Of a DNA stretch of 64,000 nucleotides, positions 35,557 to 43,738 are shown piece by piece. The number at the start of each line of letters is the position of its first letter. Position 1 is the stretch's first letter. The position numbers and the translations under genes were made by a program. The stretch comes from Candidatus Bacteroides merdigallinarum (GTDB taxonomy: Bacteria; Bacteroidota; Bacteroidia; Bacteroidales; Bacteroidaceae), in the NCBI GenBank assembly GCA_019116285.1, contig DXBX01000039.1:1-64000 (forward strand), read 5' to 3'. A model generated the notes under the pieces. The model searched no databases and was not told where the DNA came from. It saw only the letters and a program-made list of their open reading frames with translations.

Positions 35557-36504
35557 ATGGAAAACAGAAGTTTAGTCACCATTGCCGAACATAGCCGGGA
35601 GAAAATCCTCTATATGATTGATATGGCAAAGGAGTTTGAAGCACACCCCAACCGCCATCTGCTGGACGGCCGGGTAGTAGCCACGCTTTTTTTCGAACCG
35701 TCCACCCGCACACGCCTGAGTTTCGAGACGGCGGCTAACCGATTGGGGGCACGTGTCATCGGCTTCACGGATCCGAAAGCTACCAGTTCCTCCAAAGGAG
35801 AAACGCTGAAAGACACCATCAAAATGGTGAGCAACTATGCCGACATCATCGTCATGCGCCACTACTTGGAGGGAGCGGCACGCTATGCCAGCGAGGTGAC
35901 CGACGTACCTATTGTAAACGCCGGAGACGGGGCCAACCAGCATCCCTCGCAGACGATGCTGGATCTCTATTCCATCTACAAGACACAGGGTACGCTGGAG
36001 AACCTGAACATCTACTTGGTGGGTGACCTGAAATACGGACGTACCGTCCATTCCCTCTTGATGGCCATGCGTCATTTCAATCCGACTTTCCATTTCATTG
36101 CCCCCAAAGAGTTGCAGATGCCGGAGGAATATAAAATTTATTGCCACGAGCACGGTATCCGCTTCGAAGAGCATACCGAATTTACCGAAGAGACCATTGC
36201 CGAGGCGGACATTCTCTACATGACCCGCGTGCAACGCGAACGCTTCACCGACCTGATGGAGTATGAACGGGTGAAAAACGTCTATATCCTGCGCAACCAG
36301 ATGCTGGAACATACCCGTTCCAACCTGCGCATCCTGCATCCCCTGCCCCGTGTGAACGAAATCGCCTACGACGTAGACGAGAACCCCAAGGCTTATTATT
36401 TCCAACAAGCACAAAACGGACTCTATGCCCGCCAGGCTATCTTGTGCGACGTATTGGGCATCACATTGGACGATATAAGAAAAGATTCGGAACAATATAA
36501 ATAA
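35557..36504 (+). CDS. pyrB: Aspartate carbamoyltransferase catalytic subunit
   Basis: A 315-aa enzyme that joins carbamoyl phosphate and aspartate in the first committed step of pyrimidine synthesis. The carbamoyl phosphate loop [13 protein letters not shown] (Ser49-Thr50-Arg51-Thr52-Arg53) and the later HPSQTMLDL and HPLPRV segments are diagnostic. The start MENRSLV is chosen because the upstream frame overlaps the promoter. It starts the cluster pyrB-pyrI-flavin reductase-outer membrane protein, with pyrI only 8 bp downstream. Assembly with PyrI predicts the allosteric enterobacterial-type holoenzyme. Confidence 0.97.
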   Translation: MENRSLVTIAEHSREKILYMIDMAKEFEAHPNRHLLDGRVVATLFFEPSTRTRLSFETAANRLGARVIGFTDPKATSSSKGETLKDTIKMVSNYADIIVMRHYLEGAARYASEVTDVPIVNAGDGANQHPSQTMLDLYSIYKTQGTLENLNIYLVGDLKYGRTVHSLLMAMRHFNPTFHFIAPKELQMPEEYKIYCHEHGIRFEEHTEFTEETIAEADILYMTRVQRERFTDLMEYERVKNVYILRNQMLEHTRSNLRILHPLPRVNEIAYDVDENPKAYYFQQAQNGLYARQAILCDVLGITLDDIRKDSEQYK

Positions 36505-36512
36505 ACAGACCT

Positions 36513-36974
36513 ATGGCTAACGACAAGAAAGAGCTGCAGGTGGCCGCACTGGAGAACGGCACCGTCATTGACCACATACCCTCCGAAAAACTCTTCTCCG
36601 TGGTTTCTCTCCTCGGACTGAAGCAAATGAGCAATAACATCACCATCGGATTCAACCTGGAGAGCAAGAAACTGGGCAAGAAAGGCATCATCAAGATTGC
36701 CGACAAGTTCTTTACGGACGATGAAATAAACCGCATTGCCGTGGTGGCCCCCAACGTGAAGCTGAACATCATCCGCAACTATGAGGTGGTGGAAAAACGT
36801 GAGCTGACCTTGCCCGACGAATTGCGTGGCATCGTGAAATGCGCCAACCCCAAGTGCATCACCAACAACGAGCCTATGGCTACCCGCTTTCATGTGATCG
36901 ACAAAGAGAAGTGCATCATCAAATGCCACTATTGCGAGAAAGAACAGGAACGGAAAGATATCACACTGCTATGA
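36513..36974 (+). CDS. pyrI: Aspartate carbamoyltransferase regulatory subunit
   Basis: A 153-aa regulatory chain that binds nucleotide effectors and holds PyrB trimers together. The N-terminal domain has the nucleotide-binding pattern ([13 protein letters not shown]). The C-terminal zinc domain has Cys110, Cys115, Cys138 and Cys141, nearly the same numbers as E. coli PyrI, plus an extra Cys134. Its TGA overlaps the ATG of the next gene (ATGA), showing coupling. Confidence 0.97.
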   Translation: MANDKKELQVAALENGTVIDHIPSEKLFSVVSLLGLKQMSNNITIGFNLESKKLGKKGIIKIADKFFTDDEINRIAVVAPNVKLNIIRNYEVVEKRELTLPDELRGIVKCANPKCITNNEPMATRFHVIDKEKCIIKCHYCEKEQERKDITLL

Positions 36975-37543
36975 AGCAAGACTGGAAACCCGGCACGATG
37001 ATTTATCCCCTACCCGCCGTATTGGTGAGTTGTGGAAGTACGCCCGAAGAATACAATATCCTGACCGTGGCGTGGACGGGCACCCTCTGCACCAATCCAC
37101 CCATGTGCTACATCTCCGTGCGGCCCGAACGCCATTCTTACGAGATTATCCAGCGCAACATGGAGTTTGTCATCAACCTGACTACCCACGACATGGCCCG
37201 CGCCACAGACTGGTGTGGTGTACGTTCGGGACGGGATTACAACAAGTTTCAGGAAATGGGACTGACCCCCGGGCCCTGCACGATGGTCAGCGCTCCCCTG
37301 ATTGAAGAATCTCCCCTCTGCATTGAGTGCCGCGTGAAGGAAATTCTTTCCCTCGGTTCTCACGACATGTTCATAGCCGATGTGGTGAACGTGCGCGCCG
37401 ACGACAAGTACCTCAACCCCGACACCGGCAAGTTTGAACTGAGCCACAGCAACCCGTTGGTCTATGTACACGGAAATTACTACGACCTGGGCACGCATAT
37501 CGGTAAGTTCGGCTGGTCGGTGGAGAAAAAGAAAAAGTCTTGA
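36971..37543 (+). CDS. Flavin reductase-like FMN-binding protein
   Basis: A 190-aa protein of the flavin reductase-like (split barrel) family. [13 protein letters not shown], then [27 protein letters not shown] read in pieces, are the typical flavin-binding strands. It may reduce FMN or be a flavoprotein oxidoreductase with unknown substrate. It overlaps the pyrI stop by 4 bases and is followed 3 bp later by a barrel gene, so it is in the pyrBI transcript. The reason for this link is not known. Confidence 0.85.
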   Translation: MKQDWKPGTMIYPLPAVLVSCGSTPEEYNILTVAWTGTLCTNPPMCYISVRPERHSYEIIQRNMEFVINLTTHDMARATDWCGVRSGRDYNKFQEMGLTPGPCTMVSAPLIEESPLCIECRVKEILSLGSHDMFIADVVNVRADDKYLNPDTGKFELSHSNPLVYVHGNYYDLGTHIGKFGWSVEKKKKS

Positions 37544-37546
37544 GCC

Positions 37547-38257
37547 ATGCGACTTCGTATCTTGCTCCTCTGTCTCAGCCTGCTGGGGGCATTCTCCTCC
37601 AAGCTATGTGCCGAAGAAAACAAACAGTCCTCCGGTGTAACACCTATCTCTGCGAATTTCGGTGCCAAAGCCGGATTTACGGCAGCCCTATCCCTTATCA
37701 ATGATTTCAGCATCGGAGGAATGCCTGTGGAGCAAGTACAGAATAACTATAAGTTAGGATATTTTGCCTCGGTCTTCATGCGGATCAATTTCGGACGACA
37801 TTTTGTTCAACCCGAAGTATCCTACAATGTCAACAACTGCGACATATCATTTATCAAACCTTTGCCCGAAGGTGTTCCCATAGAAAACGGAATAAACGAA
37901 CGAGCTTCCATTACCTCCCAAATACATAGTTTTGACATCCCTGTCCTCTATGGATACAACTTCGTCAAGCAAGGTCCTTATAGCATGGCAGTATTCGGAG
38001 GTCCGAAAATACGCCTGCTCTGGAGGAAACAGAGTGATATCACCTTTCAAAACTTCGACCAAGAGAACCTGACCGAAGAACTACAACCCATGAGTCTGAG
38101 TTTTACGTTGGGCGTAGCCGTAACGATTTCACCGATATTCTTTGATTTCCGCTATGACCTCGGCCTGCTCAACCTATCCAAACAAATATCCGGAAACGAG
38201 GTAAATTATCGACGAAGGGACAATGTATTGAGTTTCTCCCTGGGCATCTTCTTCTAG
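37547..38257 (+). CDS. PorT-like outer membrane beta-barrel protein
   Basis: A 236-aa exported protein with signal peptide (cleavage near SKLCAEE, residue 22). The mature part has an alternating hydrophobic pattern and ends LSFSLGIFF, with a C-terminal aromatic typical of outer membrane barrels. It is of the small PorT/OMP_b-brl_2 type common in Bacteroidetes. It starts 3 bp after the flavin reductase gene, so it is last in the pyrBI transcript. Function is unknown. Confidence 0.72.
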   Translation: MRLRILLLCLSLLGAFSSKLCAEENKQSSGVTPISANFGAKAGFTAALSLINDFSIGGMPVEQVQNNYKLGYFASVFMRINFGRHFVQPEVSYNVNNCDISFIKPLPEGVPIENGINERASITSQIHSFDIPVLYGYNFVKQGPYSMAVFGGPKIRLLWRKQSDITFQNFDQENLTEELQPMSLSFTLGVAVTISPIFFDFRYDLGLLNLSKQISGNEVNYRRRDNVLSFSLGIFF

Positions 38258-38307
38258 GACGGGCTCGATAAATCTCCGGATAATTTGGCTCGCTTACTTA
38301 TTTACCC

Positions 38308-38315
38308 TAACTTTG
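38308..38315 (+). promoter_or_regulatory. Promoter of glyA
   Basis: TAACTTTG matches TAnnTTTG, 49 bases before the ATG. It resembles the box at 18356 (both CCCTAACTTTGCGG). Confidence 0.65.
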
Positions 38316-38364
38316 CGGAATCAAAGTCAGACAACAATTTATCAAACCTCATAGAGATACATCA

Positions 38365-39645
38365 ATGAAAAGAGACGACTTGATTTTCGACATCATCGAA
38401 AAAGAACACCAACGCCAGTTGAAGGGCATCGAACTGATTGCCTCCGAGAACTTTGTGAGTGACGAAGTGATGCAGGCCATGGGCTCCTGCCTGACCAACA
38501 AGTACGCCGAAGGCTACCCCGGCAAGCGCTACTACGGCGGATGCGAAGTGGTGGACCAGAGCGAACAGCTGGCCATCGAGCGCATCAAGAAGATATTCGG
38601 CGCCGAATGGGCCAACGTACAGCCCCACTCGGGTGCACAAGCCAATGCGGCCGTATTCCTGGCCGTACTCAACCCCGGCGACAAGTTCATGGGTCTCAAC
38701 TTGGCTCACGGCGGACACTTGTCCCACGGTTCGCACGTCAACACCTCCGGCATCCTCTATACGCCCTGCGAATACAACCTGAACAAGGAAACGGGACGAG
38801 TAGACTATGACCAGATGGAGGAAATCGCCCTGCGCGAACAGCCCAAGCTCATCATCGGCGGCGGCTCTGCCTACTCCCGCGAATGGGACTACAAGCGCAT
38901 GCGCGACATTGCCGACAAGGTAGACGCCCTGCTGATGATTGACATGGCCCACCCCGCCGGACTCATTGCCGCCGGTCTGTTGGACAACCCCGTGAAGTAT
39001 GCCCACATCGTCACCTCCACCACCCACAAGACCCTGCGCGGTCCCCGTGGAGGTATCATCCTCATGGGCAAAGACTTCCCCAATCCCTGGGGCAAGAAGA
39101 CGCCGAAGGGCGAAATCAAGATGATGTCCCAGCTGCTTGACTCCGCCGTATTCCCCGGCATACAGGGCGGACCGCTGGAGCATGTCATTGCCGCCAAGGC
39201 CGTAGCCTTCAACGAAATCCTCCAACCCGAATGGAAAGAATACGCCATGCAGGTGAAGAAAAACGCCGCCGCCTTGGCACAAGCCTTGATAGACCGCGGA
39301 TTCACCATCGTGAGCGGTGGCACGGACAATCACTCCATGCTGGTTGACCTCCGCACGAAGTATCCCGACCTGACGGGCAAGGTAGCCGAAAAAGCCTTGG
39401 TATCTGCCGACATCACCGTCAACAAGAACATGGTGCCTTTCGACACCCGCTCTGCCTTCCAGACTTCGGGTATCCGCCTGGGTACTCCCGCCATCACCAC
39501 ACGCGGTGCCAAGGAAGACCTGATGCTGGAGATTGCCGAGATGATTGAGACCGTTCTGAGCAATGTGGAGAACGAGGAAGTCATCGCTCAAGTACGCACC
39601 CGTGTCAACGAGACGATGAAGAACTATCCGCTCTTCGCCTACTAA
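38365..39645 (+). CDS. glyA: Serine hydroxymethyltransferase
   Basis: A 426-aa cytoplasmic PLP enzyme that converts serine and tetrahydrofolate to glycine and methylenetetrahydrofolate. The PLP lysine is Lys222 in [14 protein letters not shown]. The N-terminal [10 protein letters not shown], the [13 protein letters not shown] loop and the [11 protein letters not shown] segment are all intact. It has its own promoter. The stop is followed by a hairpin made from the AATGAAGAAT repeat. Confidence 0.98.
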   Translation: MKRDDLIFDIIEKEHQRQLKGIELIASENFVSDEVMQAMGSCLTNKYAEGYPGKRYYGGCEVVDQSEQLAIERIKKIFGAEWANVQPHSGAQANAAVFLAVLNPGDKFMGLNLAHGGHLSHGSHVNTSGILYTPCEYNLNKETGRVDYDQMEEIALREQPKLIIGGGSAYSREWDYKRMRDIADKVDALLMIDMAHPAGLIAAGLLDNPVKYAHIVTSTTHKTLRGPRGGIILMGKDFPNPWGKKTPKGEIKMMSQLLDSAVFPGIQGGPLEHVIAAKAVAFNEILQPEWKEYAMQVKKNAAALAQALIDRGFTIVSGGTDNHSMLVDLRTKYPDLTGKVAEKALVSADITVNKNMVPFDTRSAFQTSGIRLGTPAITTRGAKEDLMLEIAEMIETVLSNVENEEVIAQVRTRVNETMKNYPLFAY

Positions 39646-39667
39646 ATAATGAAGAACTAAAAATGAA

Positions 39668-39709
39668 GAATGAAGAATTTGCGTTTCACCGGAGCGTGAT
39701 TCTTCATTC
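39668..39709 (+). terminator. Hairpin after glyA built from the AATGAAGAAT repeat
   Basis: GAATGAAGAAT (39668-39678) and ATTCTTCATTC (39699-39709) form an 11-bp stem, followed by TTTGTTTCTCTTTC. The same short repeat occurs in two other places in the window (44711-44740 and 47657-47690). Confidence 0.6.
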
Positions 39710-39743
39710 TTTGTTTCTCTTTCTTCATTAAAAAATTCTTCCC

Positions 39744-40904
39744 ATGAAACTCCGCTTTAAAAAGACCTCCTATATAATATTGGCCAGCTGTCTGGCATTG
39801 CTTCTTGCCTACTTCTGCCTGCCCTACTACGCCCGCCAGGCACTTATCCACCTGATGCCGGTCATTGATGACTTGGGAACCTTCGAACGTGACACAGTAC
39901 GCCACAATCCAGCCCACGTCTGGCATTGGCCTCATGCCCAAAGCTATAACCGATACCGCCTTACCCCCGAAGACGCCGCCTATTTGGATTCTTTACACAC
40001 CATTTCTTTCCTCGTCATCCAACGGGACAGCATTCTGTTCGAAAGCTATCGCGACGGATGGAATGACACCTTGACCTCCAACCTCTACTCTGCCACGAAG
40101 ACCATCGTCGGCATCCTGACAGGCATCGCCTTGGACGAAGGAAAGATACGAAGCCTGGATGATCCCGTATCACACTATATACCTACATATAATAAAGGAA
40201 AGCAGGCCGACGCCACCCTGCGCCATCTCCTCACCATGAGCGGAGGCATGGCTTGGGATGAAGCCTACGCCTCGCTCTTCTCCGTCACCACACACGGCTA
40301 CTATGGGAATGACCTCTACGAACTGGTCACAAGTCTGGAAGTGGCCGATGAACCCGGCGTACAATTCTCCTACCGCAGCGGAGAGACGCAACTTCTGGCC
40401 TTTGTGCTCGAAGCCGCTACAGGTCAGACGCTGAGCAAGTATGCTGAGGAGAAACTATGGCGACCTATGCAGGCTGAGCGCGATGCCTATTGGCTGCTGG
40501 ACAAGCCCGGAGGAGACGAGAAAGCCTTCTGCTGCTTCCATACCACGGCACGCGATGCCGCCCGCTTCGGACGCTTGCTGCTACACCACGGGGATTGGAA
40601 CGGCAAACAGTTGGTGTCCAAGGAATATATGGATGAGATGATGCGTCCTGCCTCCTACCTGAAAGACCAATGGGGACGTGACTCCCTCTCCTACTACGGC
40701 CTGCAGACTTGGATTTATCCTTATCGGGGCGAAGCCATCCCCTGCCTGCGGGGGATGCTGGGACAATATATTATCGTCCTTCCCTCGCAAGATGCCATTG
40801 TCGTCCGCCTCGGCCGCAAACGCCACGATGTCTACGAAGGACCTTTCACCGTAGACATGCGCCGGTATCTGGACATCGCCATGAAGGTGCTGATCACCCA
40901 TTAA
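39744..40904 (+). CDS. Serine hydrolase, class C beta-lactamase/PBP-like
   Basis: A 386-aa protein with an N-terminal membrane anchor or signal (about 8-30). The serine hydrolase signature SATK gives Ser116 and Lys119. The second motif appears as YRSG (in FSYRSGE), in place of YxN. The third, KTG-like element is not obvious. Such enzymes include esterases, DD-peptidases and peptidases; the weak second motif gives no reason to call it a true beta-lactamase. It follows glyA after a hairpin. Confidence 0.85.
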   Translation: MKLRFKKTSYIILASCLALLLAYFCLPYYARQALIHLMPVIDDLGTFERDTVRHNPAHVWHWPHAQSYNRYRLTPEDAAYLDSLHTISFLVIQRDSILFESYRDGWNDTLTSNLYSATKTIVGILTGIALDEGKIRSLDDPVSHYIPTYNKGKQADATLRHLLTMSGGMAWDEAYASLFSVTTHGYYGNDLYELVTSLEVADEPGVQFSYRSGETQLLAFVLEAATGQTLSKYAEEKLWRPMQAERDAYWLLDKPGGDEKAFCCFHTTARDAARFGRLLLHHGDWNGKQLVSKEYMDEMMRPASYLKDQWGRDSLSYYGLQTWIYPYRGEAIPCLRGMLGQYIIVLPSQDAIVVRLGRKRHDVYEGPFTVDMRRYLDIAMKVLITH

Positions 40905-40967
40905 CCATTAACCATTGACCGTTTATCATTAACCACTTATCATCAACCACTTAATACACGTACAACC

Positions 40968-41654
40968 ATGAAACAAAAAGACTTTATTTTCCTGCTGATT
41001 GTGGTAGCCTTGTTCCTCCCCTTCTTCCTGAGCGACGCACTCTACCGGAGTTATCAATCGTTCAACGCCGCGCATGGTATGGTGATGAGCTTCTTGAAGT
41101 TCGGCATCCTCTCCACCCTGGGCGAACTGTTGGGACTGCGCATCAGCACAGGCCGCTATCTGAAACCAGGCTTCGGCATTCTGCCCCGTGCCGTGGTGTG
41201 GGGCATCTTCGGCATGGGCATCAACATGGCCTTCGTGGTCTTCTCCACCGGCGTACCCGCCTTTGCCGGCTACCTGGGCGTGGCGCATCCGGAAGAACTG
41301 ATGGCAGGTCCCCTCACCATGGAAAAGGTATTGCTGGCTTTGGCTATCTCCGTCACGATGAACACCATCTTCGCCCCCGTCTTCATGACTCTGCACAAGA
41401 TTACGGACACGCACATCCTGGCTACGGGTGGCACTCTGCGCGGCTTGTTCACCCCGATACCCATGGGCGAAATCATGCAGGGTATGAACTGGCGCGTGCA
41501 GTGGAACTTCGTCTTCAAAAAGACAATCCCCTTCTTCTGGTATCCGGCACACACCATCACCTTCCTCCTGCCCGAAGAGACACGCGTGCTCTTCGCCGCC
41601 CTGCTGGGCGTGGCGCTGGGAGTGATATTGGCGGTGGCGGCAAGGAAGAAATGA
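40968..41654 (+). CDS. Conserved integral membrane protein, possibly Mpv17-like
   Basis: A 228-aa protein with about five hydrophobic segments. The C-terminal part (FFWYPAHTITFLLPEETR, then a final hydrophobic helix) loosely recalls the Mpv17/PMP22 signature W..P..NF..VP..R, but the match is weak and by eye only. No catalytic residue stands out. Upstream (40905-40960) lies a run of CATTAACC-like short repeats. The gene is followed by a hairpin at 41670. Function unknown. Confidence 0.55.
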   Translation: MKQKDFIFLLIVVALFLPFFLSDALYRSYQSFNAAHGMVMSFLKFGILSTLGELLGLRISTGRYLKPGFGILPRAVVWGIFGMGINMAFVVFSTGVPAFAGYLGVAHPEELMAGPLTMEKVLLALAISVTMNTIFAPVFMTLHKITDTHILATGGTLRGLFTPIPMGEIMQGMNWRVQWNFVFKKTIPFFWYPAHTITFLLPEETRVLFAALLGVALGVILAVAARKK

Positions 41655-41669
41655 GAACTTCCAAATACA

Positions 41670-41718
41670 AACTTGCCAAGGATTGAACCCTTTATAGGAA
41701 GTCCATCCTTGGCAAGTT
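41670..41718. terminator. Hairpin between convergent membrane protein and HEPN genes
   Basis: AACTTGCCAAGGAT and ATCCTTGGCAAGTT form a perfect 14-bp stem with a 21-base loop. It lies between two convergent genes. Confidence 0.75.
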
Positions 41719-41733
41719 CCTCTTCATATTTTC

Positions 41734-42135
41734 TTATGATAAAAGGATCAATTCCGATACCACATCTATGAAATGTCTCACCCTTGGCACCATTGGCTCA
41801 ACATCTTCTTGACAAAAATCATAGAGGTCACTATAATCTCCTTTAGCCCGCCAATTCAACAACTTGGCATAGACACGGAAGTCCTCTTTCGAAACAATCC
41901 CCGGACGAACAATATACTCCGAGAATTGCCCGATAACACCCGCATGGGATTTTGCTGATATATGCTTGTAGAGCAATAAAGCTGAAGCGGCATAGAAACA
42001 AGCATAATATAACCGATTCACGGCCGAATTCCACTGATTGGCTTCACACAAAATGCAGGCAGCCTGATATACCTCTTCCGCTTTCTCCAACCGATAACGA
42101 ATGTAAGCGGTCATATTATCCATTTCTTCTTTCAT
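41734..42135 (-). CDS. HEPN domain protein (partner of the nucleotidyltransferase)
   Basis: A 133-aa all-helical protein of the HEPN (PF05168) type: NSAVNRLYYACFYAASALLL near the middle is the family helix. It is coupled to the upstream nucleotidyltransferase by an ATGA overlap; the start MKEEMDNM at 42135 is chosen for this reason. HEPN/MNT pairs are often toxin-antitoxin modules, but the RX4HXY RNase motif of HepT toxins is not seen here, so RNase activity is doubtful. The pair has lower GC than its neighbours, a sign of transfer. Confidence 0.75.
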   Translation of the reverse strand: MKEEMDNMTAYIRYRLEKAEEVYQAACILCEANQWNSAVNRLYYACFYAASALLLYKHISAKSHAGVIGQFSEYIVRPGIVSKEDFRVYAKLLNWRAKGDYSDLYDFCQEDVEPMVPRVRHFIDVVSELILLS

Positions 42136-42473
42136 AACCGTATCGCATCTGTTTGTACATTCTGATAAAAGGGGGTGACGACATGGTGTGTATGCCAATC
42201 TTGCTTACCATAAGCAAAAAGTTGGATGACTTGTCCCGTCTCCACCATCAAGTCACAAATATGATCCATAAATACTTCTTCTTCCTGAAAGGTAAGTTTG
42301 GGTTTTGAAGAAAGCACCAATACATCCCAATCTGAATCCCGACGGGCATCCTGACGGGCACGTGAGCCGTAAAGCCAAACCTCGGCATCGGCTTCTACTT
42401 CCTGTACATTTTGTTTGATGCGTTGAAGCATCAGGCGATCATCAACATTCGAAAAAAGTTCTTTCTGTTCCAT
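42132..42473 (-). CDS. Minimal nucleotidyltransferase (MNT)
   Basis: A 113-aa protein with the minimal nucleotidyltransferase signature GSRARQDARRDSDWD, which fits GSX10DXD, followed by a third acidic region. MNT proteins bind and may transfer NMP, and in HepT/MntA systems the MNT AMPylates the HEPN toxin. The start MEQKELF at 42473 follows the -7 box (42507-42514). The gene precedes and overlaps the HEPN gene by 4 bp. Confidence 0.78.
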   Translation of the reverse strand: MEQKELFSNVDDRLMLQRIKQNVQEVEADAEVWLYGSRARQDARRDSDWDVLVLSSKPKLTFQEEEVFMDHICDLMVETGQVIQLFAYGKQDWHTHHVVTPFYQNVQTDAIRL

Positions 42474-42506
42474 AAACGTTCTTTGAGATAAGAAAAACAT
42501 ATACTG

Positions 42507-42514
42507 CAAAGGTA
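42507..42514 (-). promoter_or_regulatory. Promoter of the MNT/HEPN operon
   Basis: The minus strand reads TACCTTTG, 34 bases before the MNT start. Confidence 0.6.
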
Positions 42515-42553
42515 TGAATTTATTTGAAATAATGCTCTTCCCAAAGACTTATT

Positions 42554-43701
42554 TTACCCCATCAGATACACCGCCTTGCGCCCCATCACCTTCTTGACCC
42601 CATAAGTGAAGCTCCACGAAAGGATGAATATCAGCAAGGCTGAGGCAGGAATCTGCAGAGGCACGGGCAACGCGAGGATTCGGATAATCTGATAGCACAG
42701 CCCCACGAAGAAGTAATGCACCATATAGATGCCAAAGCCGCAGTAGGTGAGGTTGGCCAGGAAACGCCCCGCACGCGACTCCGCCGGCAGGGAGACGTGC
42801 TTCAGCAGCAGGAACCAGCCGTGGACATACAGGCCACGTTGAGCGTGTTGTAGGTCCAAAACAACTCAATCTGCTCCGGCGTCTTGTCCGGCAAAGACAT
42901 GATGTGTCCGTAGCCCAAGTAGGTGACCAGGAAGCCCGCCACCAGCAGCACCAGGGCTACGGGCCATGTCCGCGAGAAACTCCAGTCTACATAATGACGC
43001 AGGTAGTGGCCTAACAACAGATAGCCGTTGAAGCCGGCAAAGTTATAGAATAACCCGAAGGAATTCCACGTGCAGGTGCCAAAGGCATACGGACTGACAA
43101 ACTGATGGAAATAGGGCAATAGGGTGCTGAGCGCCCACAAGCCGATGAACACCTGGAGCTGCTTCTTCGTGGCCCGCTCCACCCACGCCGAGAGGATGGG
43201 CATGAAGAGGTAGAGGCCTATCAGCATGTAGATGTACCACATGTGTTGCGCGATGAAGCTGAACGTGTAGGGGATGCGCAGGATGTTGGCCAGGCTGGAG
43301 GCAAAGGACTGGCTGTCGCTCTCCGCCCAGATGAAGCACTTGTAAACGATGCTCTTGTCACAGCCCAGCACGCCCGTGAACCACGGGAAGAGGTAGTAGA
43401 GCACCGACCATATCAGGAAAGGCCACAGCACCCGCAGAATGCGCTTCTTGTAGAACGCCCCCATCGACTGGCGGACGGGAAACATCAGGGCGCCCGTTAT
43501 CATCACGAACAACGGCACGCACGGACGGACAAAGGCCATTCAACGCTCGCCCCACATCAGCGAGGCGGCATCCACCGCCCCGCCCGCATCGGCATTTGCG
43601 TATGTGGCCGTGGCATAGAAAGGGTCGGCCGCATGGCAGCACAACAAAAAGAAAAAGGCAAGCAGCCGGACGGCGTCCAGCCAGACGATTTGTTTCTTCA
43701 T
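42554..43701 (-). pseudogene. Acyltransferase family membrane protein, broken by a stop and a frameshift
   Basis: Three frame segments together make an acyltransferase 3-like membrane protein of about 382 residues. The start segment (43701 down to 43543) reads MKKQIVWLDAVRLLAFFFLL and ends MWGER at an in-frame TGA (43540-43542). The frame goes on at once with MAFVRPCVPLFVMITGALMF through to about 42820, where a missing base shifts the frame; the last third (LLLKHVSLP to GRKAVYLMG) is in the next frame. The TGA could be a former TGG (Trp). Such proteins O-acylate surface sugars. With two lesions it is probably inactive. Confidence 0.8.
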
Positions 43702-43724
43702 AAGGTAATCGAATTTGTTGCCCG

Positions 43725-43732
43725 CAAAGATA
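43725..43732 (-). promoter_or_regulatory. Promoter of the broken acyltransferase gene
   Basis: TATCTTTG on the minus strand, in the short gap after the TonB-plug receptor gene, 24 bases before the start codon. Confidence 0.5.
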
Positions 43733-43738
43733 CACCTT

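Noticed and set aside
43540..43542. TGA as a selenocysteine codon in the acyltransferase
   Set aside because: No SECIS-like hairpin was seen after it, the family has no Sec members known to me, and the gene has a second lesion; a mutated Trp codon is simpler.
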